A stretch of 61,244 nucleotides of DNA from CAZART01 sp964487555. GTDB lineage: Bacteria > Bacteroidota > Rhodothermia > Rhodothermales > VXPQ01. The notes beneath the pieces were generated by a model. The model was given only the letters and a program-made list of their open reading frames with translations, was not told the origin of the DNA and did not search any database. Made by a program: the position numbers and the translations under genes. How positions within the stretch are numbered: the stretch's first letter is position 1; each line of letters begins with the position of its first letter. Shown piece by piece: positions 25,613-35,400 of this stretch. Location: assembly GCA_964487555.1 (NCBI GenBank), contig CAZART010000016.1:1-61244 (forward strand), given 5' to 3'.

Positions 25613-26728
25613 CTAGCCGTTTCGTCGCTCAAACTCATCCATGAATCCGATCAGCGCATCGACCGATTCCTGCGTGCATGCGTTGTAAATGGAAGCACGA
25701 ATACCGCCGACGGAACGATGTCCCTTCAGTGCCAGCAGTCCGACCGTCTTCGATTCATTGAGGAACTGCTTTTCGAGGTTCTCCGACGGCAGCCGGAAGG
25801 TCACGTTCATTTTGGACCGAGATGACTGTTCGGCCGTTCCGCGGTAGTAGTCATTCCGATCGATACGGTCGTACAGTGTTTTCGCTTTGCGATCGTTGAT
25901 GGTCGTGACGGCCTGCAAGCCTCCGAGAGCCTCAAGCCATTTCAGCACCTTACCAACAATGTACACGGCGAATACGGGCGGCGTGTTGAACAGCTTTGCC
26001 ACATGTGTACCGTAATCGAGGATGGTGGGCAGTGGTTGGTTGCGACGCTTCAGAAAATCGTCATGGACCAACACGATCGTAACGCCGGCCGGTCCAAGAT
26101 TCTTTTGCGCCCCGGCGTAAATCAGACCGTAGCGGTCTACATCGACGGGACGGCTCAAGAAATCGCTCGACGCGTCGCAAACGAGAGGCACGTCGGCGGA
26201 CGGTTCCTCGTGGTATTGTGTCCCGAAAATCGTGTTGTTCGACGTAAAGTGCAGATAGGCCGCCTTTGCGTCGAGATCCCACGTCGAGGGCGCAGGAATG
26301 TAGTTGAAGTTTTTGTCCTCGCTGCTGGCCGCTGCACGGACGTTTCCGACGAACTGAGCTTCCTTGATGGCCTTTTTGGACCATGCTCCCGTGATCAGAT
26401 AGTCGGCCGATCCCTCCTTCGGCAAGAAGTTCAGCGGTACCTGATGAAATTGCATCGACGCCCCACCCTGGAGGAAGAGAATGTGCCAGTCGTCGTCCAG
26501 GGCGAGAAGGTTCTTCAGACGCTGTTTTGCCGCCTGCTCGATTTCGTCGTACGTGGGAGAACGGTGGCTGATCTCAAGCACCGACGTTCCGATGTCTTTG
26601 TATACCGGCAGCTCTTCACGAACCTCGAGAAGCACCTCCTCCGGCAGTGCAGCCGGCCCGGCCGAAAAATTGTGTAGACGGGTGTACTGAGTGGCCTCGG
26701 GTGTGGCCTCGTAATCGACTGACTGCAT
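25613..26728 (-). CDS. serC: Phosphoserine aminotransferase
   Basis: PLP enzyme converting 3-phosphohydroxypyruvate and glutamate to phosphoserine and 2-oxoglutarate. 371 aa, family length. NFSAGPAALPEEVL at 20-33, HRSP near 55, LQGGASMQFHQVPLN, and the PLP lysine K209 in YAGAQKNLGPAG; GGIRASIYNA near the end binds the substrate phosphate. It lies 15 bp after serA, giving the first two steps of serine synthesis in one operon; no serB is in the window. Confidence 0.98.
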   Translation of the reverse strand: MQSVDYEATPEATQYTRLHNFSAGPAALPEEVLLEVREELPVYKDIGTSVLEISHRSPTYDEIEQAAKQRLKNLLALDDDWHILFLQGGASMQFHQVPLNFLPKEGSADYLITGAWSKKAIKEAQFVGNVRAAASSEDKNFNYIPAPSTWDLDAKAAYLHFTSNNTIFGTQYHEEPSADVPLVCDASSDFLSRPVDVDRYGLIYAGAQKNLGPAGVTIVLVHDDFLKRRNQPLPTILDYGTHVAKLFNTPPVFAVYIVGKVLKWLEALGGLQAVTTINDRKAKTLYDRIDRNDYYRGTAEQSSRSKMNVTFRLPSENLEKQFLNESKTVGLLALKGHRSVGGIRASIYNACTQESVDALIGFMDEFERRNG

Positions 26729-26743
26729 GATGGGTTCTCGGTT

Positions 26744-27946
26744 CTAGAGTGGTATTAGCGATACAGCGAGCACATCGGGATGATCCTCGATACAGCGCAC
26801 CACGTGATCGTCCGGCTGTCCATCAAATCGGATGCGTGCACACGCGGCATTCGCTCCCTCGAAAATCAGGTTTTCCATTTCCTGAATGTTCCATTCCGCC
26901 TTGCGGATCTCGTCGAGTACAGCGGCGAGGACGCCCACTTTGTCACGATGCCGGACCGTTAAAAGATGCGTGGCCGGCGAATGCTCCTCGAGATTGACGC
27001 AATTCGGGACCTCGCCGCTCTCATCATAGGTCATGATGATGCGTACGGCCTCGGCAGCCGTAGCCGCCTGCGCCTGCCGCGTGGACGCGCCGATATGATG
27101 CGTGATGTAAAGGTCGGGATGATCGGACAACGGATGACTGAAGACGCCTTCCTTCTGATCCGGCTCGCCCTCCACCACGTCAACGGCGGCGAGAATATTT
27201 TTCTCATCCATTGCCCAGCCGAGGGCTTCCTCATCGACGACGCTGCTTCGCGTGGTATTGATGAAGTATGCCCCGACGCGCATCGCCTCAAAAAAAGCAC
27301 GGTTCGCGAGGTGATGCGTATCCGGTGTGGCGGCGACGTGGATCGTGACGACGTCCGCCTCGGCGGCGACATGCACAGGCGAACTTCGCCGTTCCACGTC
27401 CAGCTCGTCGGCGAGCTCCTCCGTGAGCGATCGACTCCATGCAATCACACGCATGCCGAGCGCCCGGCCAAGCTCGGCGACTCGCCGGCCGATATGGCCT
27501 AACCCCACGATGCCGAGCGTCATTCCTTGAATGCCGGCCGCCTGCGAGTACGTGGCCTTGTTCCAATGTCCCTCTCGTGCGTCCCGCACGTTATCCGGTA
27601 TCCGCCGATCCAGCGCGAGCATCATCCCAATCGTTAGCTCTGCAACCGCATCGGCGTTCTTTCCGGGGCAGTTCGCGACAAACACACCTCGGTCGGAGGC
27701 ACCCTGAACGTCGATATTGTCGTAACCGGCTCCGGCCCTGACGATGAGCTCCAGCCGGGAATCCGCATCCATCATTTCGGACGTAACGCGCGTCGAGCGA
27801 ACGACGAGGACATGGGGTCGGTTGCTTGAAAGCGCCTCGTTGAGAGCGTCTCCCGAAGCCTTTGGAAGCATGACCACCTCGTGCCCGGCTTCCTCGAGTC
27901 TTGCTACGCTCGCATCCGCAATTTTGTCGGCGATGACAATATGCAT
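26744..27946 (-). CDS. serA: D-3-phosphoglycerate dehydrogenase
   Basis: Oxidises 3-phosphoglycerate to phosphohydroxypyruvate with NAD+, the first step of serine synthesis. 400 aa: substrate domain, Rossmann domain with GIVGLGHIGRRVAE at about 145, catalytic Arg and Glu in the middle and the catalytic His in ITHHIGAST; a C-terminal ACT domain (about 325-400, LTVRHRDKVGVLAAVLDEIR) suggests serine feedback. ATG 27946 is preceded by an in-frame TTG (27949), which I reject as start. Between DUF1015 (33 bp upstream) and serC. Confidence 0.97.
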   Translation of the reverse strand: MHIVIADKIADASVARLEEAGHEVVMLPKASGDALNEALSSNRPHVLVVRSTRVTSEMMDADSRLELIVRAGAGYDNIDVQGASDRGVFVANCPGKNADAVAELTIGMMLALDRRIPDNVRDAREGHWNKATYSQAAGIQGMTLGIVGLGHIGRRVAELGRALGMRVIAWSRSLTEELADELDVERRSSPVHVAAEADVVTIHVAATPDTHHLANRAFFEAMRVGAYFINTTRSSVVDEEALGWAMDEKNILAAVDVVEGEPDQKEGVFSHPLSDHPDLYITHHIGASTRQAQAATAAEAVRIIMTYDESGEVPNCVNLEEHSPATHLLTVRHRDKVGVLAAVLDEIRKAEWNIQEMENLIFEGANAACARIRFDGQPDDHVVRCIEDHPDVLAVSLIPL

Positions 27947-27979
27947 CAACGTCGTTCCCAGTTACTTGGCGGATCGACT

Positions 27980-29215
27980 CTAATAATTTGACGGATCGTC
28001 GAACACGTGCACCAGAAGACCGCTCCGGAGTTTCGGCTCGAACCACGTAGATTTAGGCGGCATTAACAGACCCGCGTCGGAGACGGCTAGCAATTCCTCG
28101 ACGCTCGTCGGATACATCGAGATGGCGAGCTCCGCTTTCCCTTCATCGACCAGCCGTTCCAGTTCCCCCGTTCCACGAATTCCCCCGACAAATTCGAGAT
28201 TCGGATCGCGCCGCGGATCCGAAATGCCGAGCTCGGCTTCCAGCAAGTATTCACTCAGCAGCGATGCATCGAGTTCGTTGACGATGGTGTCGTCGGCAGG
28301 CTCCGGCAATTCCATGGTGTGCCATTCGCCGGCAAGGTACAGACAGACGGTCCCTCTTTTGTCCGGCGCATTCTGCCCTGATCCTACGCGGATATCGAAT
28401 TTCGAACGCAGCGCATCGAGAAAGGCCTCCGGTGTAACGGGCAGTTCGCGGACGATGCGATTATAGGCGAGAATGCGCATCTCTTCCGTGGGAAAAAGGA
28501 CGGCCGGGAAGAATTCAAACTCCGCTTTCGAGTTCGTCAAACGTGACGAGCGCAGCGCTTCGGCAGCTCGGCTTGCCGCCTTGCAACGATGGTGGCCGTC
28601 TGCCACGTAGAGGCGATCGATATCGTCGAAGTAGTCGACGAACACGCTCGGCTCGCCGACCTTCCATACGGTGTGGCGAACTCCGTCGGTGGCTTCGAAG
28701 TCATAGATGGGATCCTTGTCCTGCTCGGACTCCACGGCCTGATTGATCTCATCAACTCCCCGGTAGGTCAGCATCACCGGCTCGGCGTGCGCGCGCTGCG
28801 CGAGAATGTGGCGAGTTCGGTCTTCTTCTTTGACAGGCCGCGTCTTCTCGTGCTTTAGAATGACGTCGTGATCGTAATCCTCCACAGATACGCATCCGAA
28901 AATGCCACTTTGAGATCGGCCATCCATCTCGAGACGGTATACATACAGGGCAGGACGATCTTCCCGCACCGTTTCGCTGCTCGCCACGAATTTGCGGAGG
29001 TTCTCTGCGCCTTTTTCGTAGACGATGGGGTCGTGCTCGTCCGTTCGGTCCGGAAGATCAATTTCAGGCCGTATTACGTGCAGGAAGCTCATCGACTTTC
29101 CTTCAGCCAACGTCCGAGCCTCCTCTGCATTGATAACGTCGTAGGGCACGCATGCGACTTCCCTCACTCGGTCAGAAACGGGGCGGACGGCGCGAAATGG
29201 ATGTAAAATGGCCAT
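27980..29215 (-). CDS. DUF1015 family protein
   Basis: 411 aa, full length for the family. Landmarks: the N-terminal HPFRAVRPVSDRVREVACVPYDVIN, ILKHEKTRPVKEEDR in the middle, and DRLYVADGHHRCKAAS near 205, which resembles an ADP-ribosyl or ParB-like nucleotide-binding loop. The function is not established. First gene before serA and serC, an order conserved in Bacteroidota and some Firmicutes, which suggests a role in serine or one-carbon metabolism or in use of phosphoserine; this is inference. Confidence 0.92.
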   Translation of the reverse strand: MAILHPFRAVRPVSDRVREVACVPYDVINAEEARTLAEGKSMSFLHVIRPEIDLPDRTDEHDPIVYEKGAENLRKFVASSETVREDRPALYVYRLEMDGRSQSGIFGCVSVEDYDHDVILKHEKTRPVKEEDRTRHILAQRAHAEPVMLTYRGVDEINQAVESEQDKDPIYDFEATDGVRHTVWKVGEPSVFVDYFDDIDRLYVADGHHRCKAASRAAEALRSSRLTNSKAEFEFFPAVLFPTEEMRILAYNRIVRELPVTPEAFLDALRSKFDIRVGSGQNAPDKRGTVCLYLAGEWHTMELPEPADDTIVNELDASLLSEYLLEAELGISDPRRDPNLEFVGGIRGTGELERLVDEGKAELAISMYPTSVEELLAVSDAGLLMPPKSTWFEPKLRSGLLVHVFDDPSNY

Positions 29216-29322
29216 AAATCTCTACGTGATGCGATCGCCCTTCTGATGGATAACGAGCACGTAATTTGCTAAACCTGGCCTTACGCCGCACGTGCATCTC
29301 GGCGTCGGTACAGCTATTTAAC

Positions 29323-29348
29323 AAAAAAGCCATCTCCACTCCGGTGGC
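29323..29348 (-). terminator. Terminator-like hairpin, minus strand
   Basis: GCCA (29348-29345) pairs with TGGC (29332-29329), with partial extra pairing inside, and six T follow (29328-29323). It lies 108 bp before the serine-operon start and may insulate it from transcription coming from higher coordinates. Confidence 0.4.
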
Positions 29349-29747
29349 GACTTACAGACCAGGCCACGTACAATTTGGACCTGTCTACGGTGCCCACAAG
29401 GGCATCGCCGAGACTGTCGATCATGGCGAATCGTTCGTCCTGTCCACCGTGCGAATAAAAGGGCAGGATCGCCGCGACGTCACTGGTAATGGCAATCTTC
29501 TTTTCTTCGCCGAGGTCCCAACTAAATGCGAAGATCACAAGGACAGCACGAAGCGGCGGAACCAGATTCAGGAGGGGCGACTTAAAGAAGTCGGCTGGCA
29601 CATATGTACGGCGGAAGCTCAGGTTTGAAACGATACCGGGCTGATCCGACGTAACTGACAAAATATGTACCAGTCCCTATGTGCGACGTGTCGGTTGTTG
29701 CAAGCTACAAACATGAGGCGGTGACTTAACGCTTCACCTTAGCTTCA

Positions 29748-29777
29748 TTTGGTGCCGCCGGTGACGTCGCCTACATT
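29748..29777 (+). promoter_or_regulatory. Candidate promoter of tRNA-fMet
   Basis: TTTGGT (29748-29753) and TACATT (29772-29777) with 18-base spacing, 13 bases before the mature tRNA 5' end. Both boxes deviate from consensus. Confidence 0.3.
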
Positions 29778-29789
29778 CGGATGTAACAT

Positions 29790-29862
29790 CGCGGGGTGGA
29801 GCAGCTGGTAGCTCACCGGGCTCATAACCCGGAGGTCGCGGGTTCGAATCCCGCCCCCGCTA
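29790..29862 (+). tRNA. Initiator tRNA-fMet (CAU)
   Basis: A 73-base cloverleaf. Acceptor CGCGGGG pairs with CCCCGC at six positions, with position 1:72 unpaired (C:U). The anticodon loop is CTCATAA and the anticodon stem ends in three consecutive G-C pairs (GGG/CCC), the initiator hallmark. D arm GAGCAGCTGGTAGCTC and T arm GCGGGTTCGAATCCCGC are intact. The 3' CCA is not encoded. E. coli fMet has C1:A72; here U replaces A, keeping the mismatch needed for formylation and for exclusion from EF-Tu. Confidence 0.96.
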
Positions 29863-29870
29863 CAACACGG

Positions 29871-29908
29871 AACGCCGGCGTCCTGCTCAGACGTCGGCGT
29901 TTTCATTT
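29871..29908 (+). terminator. Intrinsic terminator of tRNA-fMet
   Basis: A 12-bp stem (29871-29882 with 29890-29901, one G-U pair) and 7-base loop are followed by a T-rich run (29900-29908). The stop of the minus-strand PRC-barrel gene lies inside the loop, so the hairpin may also end that transcript. Confidence 0.8.
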
Positions 29909-30588
29909 GGACCTGCCCCCTCTTGATCATCCTCACGGTGCCTCGTCGACATTGCGGCGCCCGCGGTTCGCGAATCTTGCGCTGCTTTGACCGAACGATC
30001 GAGAATTTGCATCTCCTCACGGTCGAGTCCACCAGGTTCAAACGGGCGGATTCGTTGGACTAACGTATACGCGCACCGAATGGCGTCCCTAGCAATCTTA
30101 TACGCCGGTCGGCGCCTCTCGATGAGGTAGTAGGCTTTGAGATCGTCTTCGGCCGATTGAAAGGGGCGGCCGGCGAAATCAGCGTCGGATGCAATTTCGC
30201 GGCCGAAGCGATAGGCGGGCAACAGATCTTCAAACGCCCATCGATCGCCGTCGTACGTGCGCTCAAAATGCCGACGGTATGACGTCTCAAAGTCGGGGTG
30301 ATATCCATTCGGATCGCCAACTCCCTCGCTTGTGCGATGAAGCGGACGCGTGATTCGTACCACGCCGGCTTCCACGTCCACCTCGTCAGCGGAGAACCGG
30401 TCGTTCGCTCCGACCAACAGGGCTTCGAAGGCGTTGTTCTGCCTGTCGACGACGAGCGTCTCTACAAATCCCACCTTGTCGCCGTTCTGATCCAGCACAC
30501 GCCAGTTTCGAATATCTGGAATCGGCAGCTTTTCTAGCCACGCATCATCCTTTCTCAGCAGCATCGGCACGTCCCCTACTGTAGGCAT
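29887..30588 (-). CDS. PRC-barrel domain protein
   Basis: 233 aa. The PRC-barrel fold spans about 17-82 (IPDIRNWRVLDQNGDKVGFVETLVVDRQ, then FSADEVDVEAGVVRITRP). PRC-barrels bind RNA or partner proteins (RimM, photosynthetic H subunit) and occur in stress proteins. The middle (95-165) is Tyr/Arg-rich; the C-terminal 70 residues are charged and partly disordered. Cytosolic, with no signal peptide. It follows the proline-rich small gene by 10 bp; both may belong to a stress-induced pair. An internal ATG (residue 9) is an alternative start. Confidence 0.8.
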   Translation of the reverse strand: MPTVGDVPMLLRKDDAWLEKLPIPDIRNWRVLDQNGDKVGFVETLVVDRQNNAFEALLVGANDRFSADEVDVEAGVVRITRPLHRTSEGVGDPNGYHPDFETSYRRHFERTYDGDRWAFEDLLPAYRFGREIASDADFAGRPFQSAEDDLKAYYLIERRRPAYKIARDAIRCAYTLVQRIRPFEPGGLDREEMQILDRSVKAAQDSRTAGAAMSTRHREDDQEGAGPNENADV

Positions 30589-30598
30589 TCGGTGGCAG

Positions 30599-30898
30599 TC
30601 ATGAGACGAGGGTGAGTAGCGGAGTCTCCGACCTCCGCGTGCGCCGGATCAATCCTGACGGATATCCCGGCGTTGTCGGCGGCTCCCTAAGGGGCGGTGT
30701 TGCCGGTTCCGTATCCGGAAACGGCGGGATGTTCGGCCCCGGATCGGGTTTACCCGGAGTGGAAGGATCCCGCTCAGGCTCAGTCGGAACGTCTCGCTCG
30801 GGAACGGTCTCAGGCTCCCTCTTGGGGGGAGGCGGCGTTTCCTCCAGGGTCGGCTCTGTGTTCCTCCATGCGGTGTGTTCGTCGTTGACAGTCCCCAT
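30599..30898 (-). CDS. Small proline-rich protein
   Basis: 99 aa with about one third Pro, and Glu, Thr and Arg making up most of the rest; short PE/PT-rich segments without regular repeats. The C-terminus is basic (IRRTRRSE). No domain recognised; predicted fully disordered. Its stop lies 10 bp before the PRC-barrel start in the same direction, which supports it as real. The opposite strand is also open here because of the biased composition. Confidence 0.5.
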   Translation of the reverse strand: MGTVNDEHTAWRNTEPTLEETPPPPKREPETVPERDVPTEPERDPSTPGKPDPGPNIPPFPDTEPATPPLREPPTTPGYPSGLIRRTRRSETPLLTLVS

Positions 30899-31000
30899 GA
30901 TCTTCCATCCTCCGGCTGCGTACGTCGTCGGAACTCTGCGCGTATTATGACGATGACGGTTATGACGATGAGGGTCTGCGTTCGTTTCGGAACGGAGAGA

Positions 31001-32212
31001 TCAACCGAACGAAAAACCGATCTCGAACAGAAGCATCATAAATACCGTCACTGTCAGCACAAGACCTCCCATAAAAACAGTATAGGATAGCCATAAGAGC
31101 CTGTATTTCTGTTTCAACACCCGCCCGAGCGAATAGACGTCGTTAATCATCGTGTCGTAGAGCGTATCCCAATCTTCCATGATCTCGTGCATGGCTTTAC
31201 GAAAGTCGCCGACCTCCATATTCACAAAATTGCCGAAAAAGAGAATATTGGCTCGACTTCGACGGACATCTTCGATCGTGAAGACCTTGCTCGTCACCTT
31301 TGGCCGGGCAGCGAGGATCGCGAAGATGATAGCCACCAGGGAGGTAACAAGCATGCACGTCGCAGGGATTACCAGCCACTGATCCTGCTGGAGTCGTGTG
31401 CTTACGAACGAGACGATGATGGACATCAGGATCGCGTTCACGCTGATCATGATATTCGCCTTACTGTCGGCGATTGAGCTCAGGTTGATGTGGTTTCGAT
31501 AGGCCGTGCGAAACATGGTTTCGATACCGCGCGAGGGGTTCTTCTTGTCCTCGTCGGCACTCGGAATCTCCTTACGCTCGTTGAGCGACTCGGCGAGCTT
31601 CGCCTGTACCACCTTGAGGTTACGTGCCCGCTTTTGTCCGTAGTTCTGCCGCGCGTATTTCGTTGCGAAATCCGTGCGTGTGAGAAATTCGAGCTGTACT
31701 TCGGCCCACTCCTGATCGGTGAATTCGCGGCCCTCTCGTTCTTCCCATTCCTTCCGCAAGCGCTCGGAAAAGCGGAAGAACTTCTTTTTCTTGCCGATAT
31801 GTACAATGTCCGCATCGTGAAGAACACGCTCTCGGTCATTCTTTGGACGATGGGCGGGCTTCGTCGACAGGATCAGTCGTTCGACCTTGGCGATTCGATC
31901 TTCTGACAGCCCCTGCTCGGAAAGATACGCTCTTGCCCGCATTGCGCTTCGCTCCTCATGTTGGTCGGCCCCCTCGATATACCCCGTGTCGTGGAACCAT
32001 GCGGCGAGAATGACGAGCAATAGATCCTCTTCATCCAGCCCCTCTTCCCGGCCTATCTTCTCAGCGGCCTTCGCCGTCTCGACGGTATGCTCATAGGAAT
32101 GGTAAGTAACGTCGCGAGGCAGATTGTCCTTGAAGAGCTCGTAGACATAAGCCGAGGCTCTGGCGATGATAATATCCGGGCGGGGTGGTTTCTCTATTGT
32201 TTCGGCACTCAT
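31001..32212 (-). CDS. HD phosphohydrolase fused to PycTM-like (DUF5706) membrane effector
   Basis: 403 aa in two modules. Residues 15-200 are an HD-domain metal phosphohydrolase with all ligands visible: H38/H42, H74-D75 (AAWFHDTGY) and D133 (LHDADIVHIG). Residues 235-403 match DUF5706/PycTM, the transmembrane effector of Pycsar phage defence: AYRNHINLSSIADSKANIM leads into two membrane helices (about 258-308), and a third lies near 375-400. Pycsar effectors are gated by cyclic UMP or CMP and damage the membrane. Here no cyclase is adjacent. The HD part could hydrolyse or sense a nucleotide (inference). I start at ATG 32212; the longer frame to 32329 is not conserved-looking. Confidence 0.88.
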   Translation of the reverse strand: MSAETIEKPPRPDIIIARASAYVYELFKDNLPRDVTYHSYEHTVETAKAAEKIGREEGLDEEDLLLVILAAWFHDTGYIEGADQHEERSAMRARAYLSEQGLSEDRIAKVERLILSTKPAHRPKNDRERVLHDADIVHIGKKKKFFRFSERLRKEWEEREGREFTDQEWAEVQLEFLTRTDFATKYARQNYGQKRARNLKVVQAKLAESLNERKEIPSADEDKKNPSRGIETMFRTAYRNHINLSSIADSKANIMISVNAILMSIIVSFVSTRLQQDQWLVIPATCMLVTSLVAIIFAILAARPKVTSKVFTIEDVRRSRANILFFGNFVNMEVGDFRKAMHEIMEDWDTLYDTMINDVYSLGRVLKQKYRLLWLSYTVFMGGLVLTVTVFMMLLFEIGFSFG

Positions 32213-32354
32213 AAACTCTTTTTCTAAATTGGTGCTACCGATATCTCGCGGACCGAGTTGCGTTCGCCGCAGCTTCCTCCTTATTTCGAGAACGTTCCAA
32301 TGAAGCGAGCATCTACCTACCTTTGACACCCGTTCATTCGCTCAGTTGCATCCG

Positions 32355-32364
32355 TACTCGAGTA
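32355..32364. promoter_or_regulatory. 10-bp palindrome in the divergent promoter region
   Basis: TACTCGAGTA lies 61 bp before the start of the large outer-membrane lipoprotein gene and 143 bp before the HD-PycTM start. A consensus -35 (TTGACA) is nearby on the plus strand at about 32331, without a clear -10. Possible operator. Confidence 0.25.
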
Positions 32365-32424
32365 GTACCGTAAGATAACCTTCATCATTCGTCCTAATAC
32401 AGCGCCATAGTGGCATTTCTGTCG

Positions 32425-35400
32425 ATGTCGTCCCACGCAAAAAGACCGCTTTTGCAGGTTTTGGTATACCTGTTGCTTGCCGCGCTCATTGCAGGGTGCG
32501 GGACTTCTTCACTGTTCCAGACAACGTCTGAGCGTGGAGAGTACGGAGACCTGCCGCCCGATTCTACGCTGCGGTATACCATTTTCCTCATCGGCGATGC
32601 CGGGGCACCGGGGCGCGATACCACCGAGGCCAATTTTCGAATCCTTCAGCAAGCGCTTCTCGACGCCGGCGAGCGCAGCGCCGTCGTTTTTCTTGGGGAC
32701 AACATCTATCCGTCCGGCCTCCCCCCTATCACGAGCCTCGACCGGCAAGACGCCGAGCGTCGAATCGACGCCCAACTCGCAATGGTAGAGGAGTATGAAG
32801 GGCGTGTGGCGTTCGTTCCGGGCAACCATGACTGGGGCGGCCTCGGGCTAGGTGGCGATCGCAACGCAGTGCTACGGCAGGAAATTTACGTCGAGAGTCG
32901 TCTGGACCGTGGGAACACGTTCGTGCCCGACCGCGGCTATCCCGGTCCCGTCACGATTCCACTAGGTGACGACGCGATGCTGGTGGCGATCGATACGCAG
33001 TGGTGGCTTGAGGACAACAAAGTATTCGGCAACACAGGTACGTATCAGCTCGAGTCGGAGGGCGAGTTCTTGCTCGAGCTCGACGACGTTTTATGGCAAC
33101 ACTCCGACAAACATCTGGTCGTCGTGGCCCACCATCCGGTCTTTACAAATGGTGAGCACGGCGGGCACTTCAAAGGATTGCGCAGCCTTTTTACCGGAGA
33201 GCTCTTCTCACGACGCTATCTGGGCACGCCGCAAGATCTGTCCAATCTGAAGTATCGGCATCTCCGTGAAGGGCTACTGTCCGTTTTCCAGCATCACCGA
33301 GACCTCATCTATGCCGCAGGCCACGATCACAGTCTGCAATATTTTCACCACAACGACCAGCATTATGTCGTCAGTGGTTCCGGCAGCAAGCTGGGCTACG
33401 CGCATACTGGACACGGCGCGTCCTTCACAGCCGAACGCAAAGGGTACGCCGAAGTAAGATACCACACGGACGGGTCAATCTGGCTCGCCTTCTATTCTCC
33501 AGACGAGCGCTCCGAAGCGGAACTACTCTATGTACGGCGCATCCGGGGGACGAATGCACCGCTGGTCGCCTTTGAGCGGAAAGAGGAAGCACAGCCGGGC
33601 GATCTCGCCAGCAGATCGGATACGTCGAGAGTTCGTCCGTCGGTCGGCCCCGTTTCTTCTACGTCCGAAGTAGACACCCTCTCCGTGCGCCGCATGACCG
33701 ACGTGGAAGACGACGATGAAGGTGCTGCCCGTCTTGCAAAGGAAGCCGCCAATCGACCGTCTCTTGAACTTCCCGAGCAAACGCCCTACACGTTCGCATC
33801 GAAAGGTACCGTCAGCGCTGCAGCGAATCCCGACTACGAAACGGGTGCGTTCGGACGGTTTTTCCTTGGGAAGCATTATCGCCGCGTTTGGGCGATGCCG
33901 GTGAGTGTGCCGGTCATTGACCTCGAAAAAACCGCCGGCGGGCTGACGCCGCTGAAGAAAGGCGGCGGCTTGCAGACCATGTCGCTGCGGCTCATCGGTG
34001 AAGACGGGGATCAGTACGTCTTGCGGTCGATTGACAAGGATCCGTCGGCCACCATCCCTGAGTACCTTCGAAAAACTATCGCTCAGGATGCGGTGCAGGA
34101 TCAGATCGCCGCTATGCATCCATATGCTGCCTTCACACTGCCCCGCATGGCCAGGGCGGCCGGAATCTATCACACCCATCCGACCCTCGTGTACGTCGGG
34201 GATGACGAACGGCTCGGTTTTTATCGATCCGTTTTCGGCAATACGCTCGCGCTTTTTGAATCGCGCGCCGACGAGGATCAATCGGACGAAGTACGGTTCG
34301 GTAATGCTGAAAACGTCATCGGCTCTACCAAATTGTTAGAGGAGATCCGGGAGGATAACGACGAGCGGGTTGATGAGAGGGCCTATGCGCGCGCTCGGCT
34401 CTTCGACATGCTGATCGGAGATTGGGATCGTCACAAGGATCAGTGGCGGTGGGCGGAATTTGACGTCTCACCCGGTAAGATTTACCGGCCGGTCCCGCGC
34501 GACAGGGACTTCGCATATTTTCGCTTCGACGGGTTTCTTCCGCGTCTCATCAAGCTGAGTGGAAATCCGCGATTTCGCCGATTCACCGACTTCGAAAGCG
34601 GCTACCACGACCTTTACGGACTGAACTTTAACGGCGCCGCGAATGACCGCCGCTTTACGTCCTCACTTACGGAGGAGGACTGGCTGGAAATCGCGGACAC
34701 CCTACGCTCAGCGCTCACCGACGAGGTCATTGACGAAGCCGTAAGGGATTTTCCGCCGTCTGTGTACGAATATCATGGTGAGGACGTAGCCAGAACGCTC
34801 AAGGAGCGACGCGATCACGTCGGCGATGCGGCTTCCAAATATTACAAGATGCTGGCCGAGAACGTCGACGTCGTCGGAAGCGACAAACACGAACGCTTCG
34901 AAGTGACGCGACTCGACGATGATCGCACGCTCATTGTAATGTACAAGACCAAGAAAGAGGGCGACATCGATCGAGAGTTGTATCGTCGCGTCCTGAAGAC
35001 GTCGGAAACGCGGGAAGTGCGCCTGTATGGACTGGACGGCCGAGACGTTTTCATGGTGACGGGAAGCACGCGAGATGGGATCCGTGTTCGTGCGATCGGC
35101 GGACCGGGCGAGGACACGTTCGTCGACAGTTCTAGTGTCGCTGGTGGGTCCCGACACACCATTTTCCACGATACCGTAGAGGGAAACGAATGGATGGTGG
35201 GCCGCGAGACGGAAATCATTCGTTCCAACGATCCCAAGAACAACGACTATACGATGCGGCGATTTGAGTTGGACGAGCGCCGCCCCCTCGTCCACTTCTC
35301 AAGCAATAGCGACGACGGTCTCTTGCTCGGTGGGGGCGTTAAGATCGTGAAGCATGGATTCGGAAAGGATCCTTACGCGGCACAGCATAGACTTTACGGA

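Larger units (their letters stand above)
29216..29789. other. Intergenic region between DUF1015 gene and tRNA-fMet
   Basis: A 574-bp gap. A minus-strand frame 29314-29661 (115 aa) has some protein-like composition but no recognisable domain, and its end coincides with a terminator-like structure (29323-29348); I do not call it. The tRNA promoter candidate lies at the right end. The promoter of the serine operon should be close to 29216-29300 but no clear -35/-10 pair is seen. Confidence 0.5.

Noticed and set aside
29314..29661. 115-codon minus-strand frame in the gap before the serine operon
   Set aside because: No recognisable domain, signal or neighbour support; kept only as a note.
32213..32329. 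N-terminal extension of the HD-PycTM frame
   Set aside because: Arg-rich, without domain similarity, and in the divergent promoter region.
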